Below, piece after piece: positions 63,483 to 64,000 of a stretch of DNA of 64,000 bases. This stretch comes from Phreatobacter oligotrophus (lineage in GTDB: Bacteria > Pseudomonadota > Alphaproteobacteria > Rhizobiales > Phreatobacteraceae): assembly GCF_003046185.1 (NCBI RefSeq), contig NZ_PZZL01000002.1, forward strand, positions 1 through 64,000, given 5' to 3'. The translations under genes were made by a program, and so were the position numbers. Numbering within the stretch: the stretch's first letter is position 1; each line of letters begins with the position of its first letter. Under the pieces are notes generated by a model. The model saw nothing but the letters and a program-made list of their open reading frames with translations, was not told where the DNA came from and did no database searches.

Positions 63483-64000
63483 CTAGCGCGGAGGCGGCGG
63501 CTCGTCGGCCAGACCGAAGGCCGGCAGTTTCAGCTCGTCATAGGAGGGCGGACCGATGAGCGTTCCAACCCCCGGCCGCCGTCGCTGGACGAGGACCGAG
63601 CCGTCATGCCTGCCGCGCCAGGGGATCATGCGGGACACCGGGATCCGGATGAGCGTCTCATAGCCGTTGTAGCGCAGCACATCGACGACGATGGCCGGGT
63701 CGCCATGCCAGGAGCCCACCGATGTGGTGCCGCGCGGCGTGCCGATCTGTCCATAGAGGTCGCGGCCGTTCAGCACCCAGCCGGCATTGATCCGCTCCCG
63801 CGGCTCGCCAAGGGCCAGCGCCTGGTCGAGGCCGGCCTGGCGCGCCCGGGATGTCGCCACATAGTCATGGGTTCCGGCAATGGCCCAGCCGGCGAAGGCG
63901 GCGAGCGTGAGGCAGGCGAGCGCGACGGCCAGGGGACCGGCCCGTCGCGGCGTGAAGGACGGTTCGCCCCGCGGAACGGCCAGCAGGACGAGGAAGAGGC
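63483..64000 (-). CDS. Paralogue of the GT39-like membrane protein (5' end outside window)
   Basis: The visible 172 codons match the C-terminus of the neighbouring gene: LALGEPRERINAGWVLNGRD is nearly identical, followed by LYGQIG, VSRMIPWRGRHDGSVLVQRR and GTLIGPPSYDEL. A membrane helix (LAVALACLTLAAFAGWAIAG) precedes it. The frame stays open to the window edge, so the gene starts beyond 64000. With the adjacent gene it forms a tandem duplicate. A 167-bp gap between them carries only a short hairpin at 63420-63440. Confidence 0.8.
   Translation of the reverse strand, partial: LFLVLLAVPRGEPSFTPRRAGPLAVALACLTLAAFAGWAIAGTHDYVATSRARQAGLDQALALGEPRERINAGWVLNGRDLYGQIGTPRGTTSVGSWHGDPAIVVDVLRYNGYETLIRIPVSRMIPWRGRHDGSVLVQRRRPGVGTLIGPPSYDELKLPAFGLADEPPPPR

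Overview
The window is GC-rich, densely coding DNA from an alphaproteobacterium, most likely a Hyphomicrobiales (rhizobial-type) species; the genus cannot be fixed from the sequence. The evidence is the run pepN, PleC-like kinase, glnE, two-component pair, degP, ccmH/F/E/I and FeuQP-like pair, an order I recall from rhizobia, together with an RcGTA-type gene transfer agent (GTA) cluster. No rRNA, tRNA or CRISPR was found by eye.

Layout. 1-1.8 kb: accessory DNA with the start of a metal P-type ATPase, its divergent ZntR/CadR-like MerR regulator and an IS3-family remnant; this DNA abuts a C-terminally truncated flavoprotein gene. 2.6-13.4 kb: an Asp/Glu-racemase-superfamily enzyme, a small HNGGPPL protein, an amidase, a complete Dpp/Opp-type ABC importer, an MFS exporter and glutaryl-CoA dehydrogenase. 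13.6-20.1 kb: cytochrome c, alpha/beta hydrolase, aminopeptidase N and a PleC-like histidine kinase. 20.6-36.6 kb: glnE, a two-component system, DegP, cytochrome c maturation genes ccmI-E-F-H, a conserved unknown, a glycine-zipper lipoprotein, FeuQ/FeuP-like kinase and regulator, and a PepSY protein.

36.7-56.6 kb: a complete GTA structural cluster on the minus strand. Transcription runs from gp1 (56584) through terminase, portal, gp3.5, prohead protease, capsid, connector, head closure, tail terminator, tail tube, gp10/gp10.1, tape measure, gp12, gp13 and the gp14 peptidase to the large gp15, with a small two-helix membrane protein last. Non-canonical genes interrupt it: two tandem S1 serine proteases and a YdcH protein on the plus strand, plus a retropepsin-like aspartic protease and several small unknowns on the minus strand. 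The gp10/gp10.1 overlap carries a textbook minus-one frameshift signal.

56.7-64 kb: CsbD, a CopA copper exporter with divergent CueR, a HigA-like antitoxin, a DUF1330 protein and two tandem paralogous membrane glycosyltransferase-like genes, the second cut by the window edge. Most intergenic gaps, including six inside the GTA, are filled with short palindromic GC-rich repeats of a few families.

The strongest new observation is the candidate programmed frameshift joining gp10 to gp10.1. It is followed by the cargo-like proteases and repeat blocks embedded in an otherwise canonical GTA.
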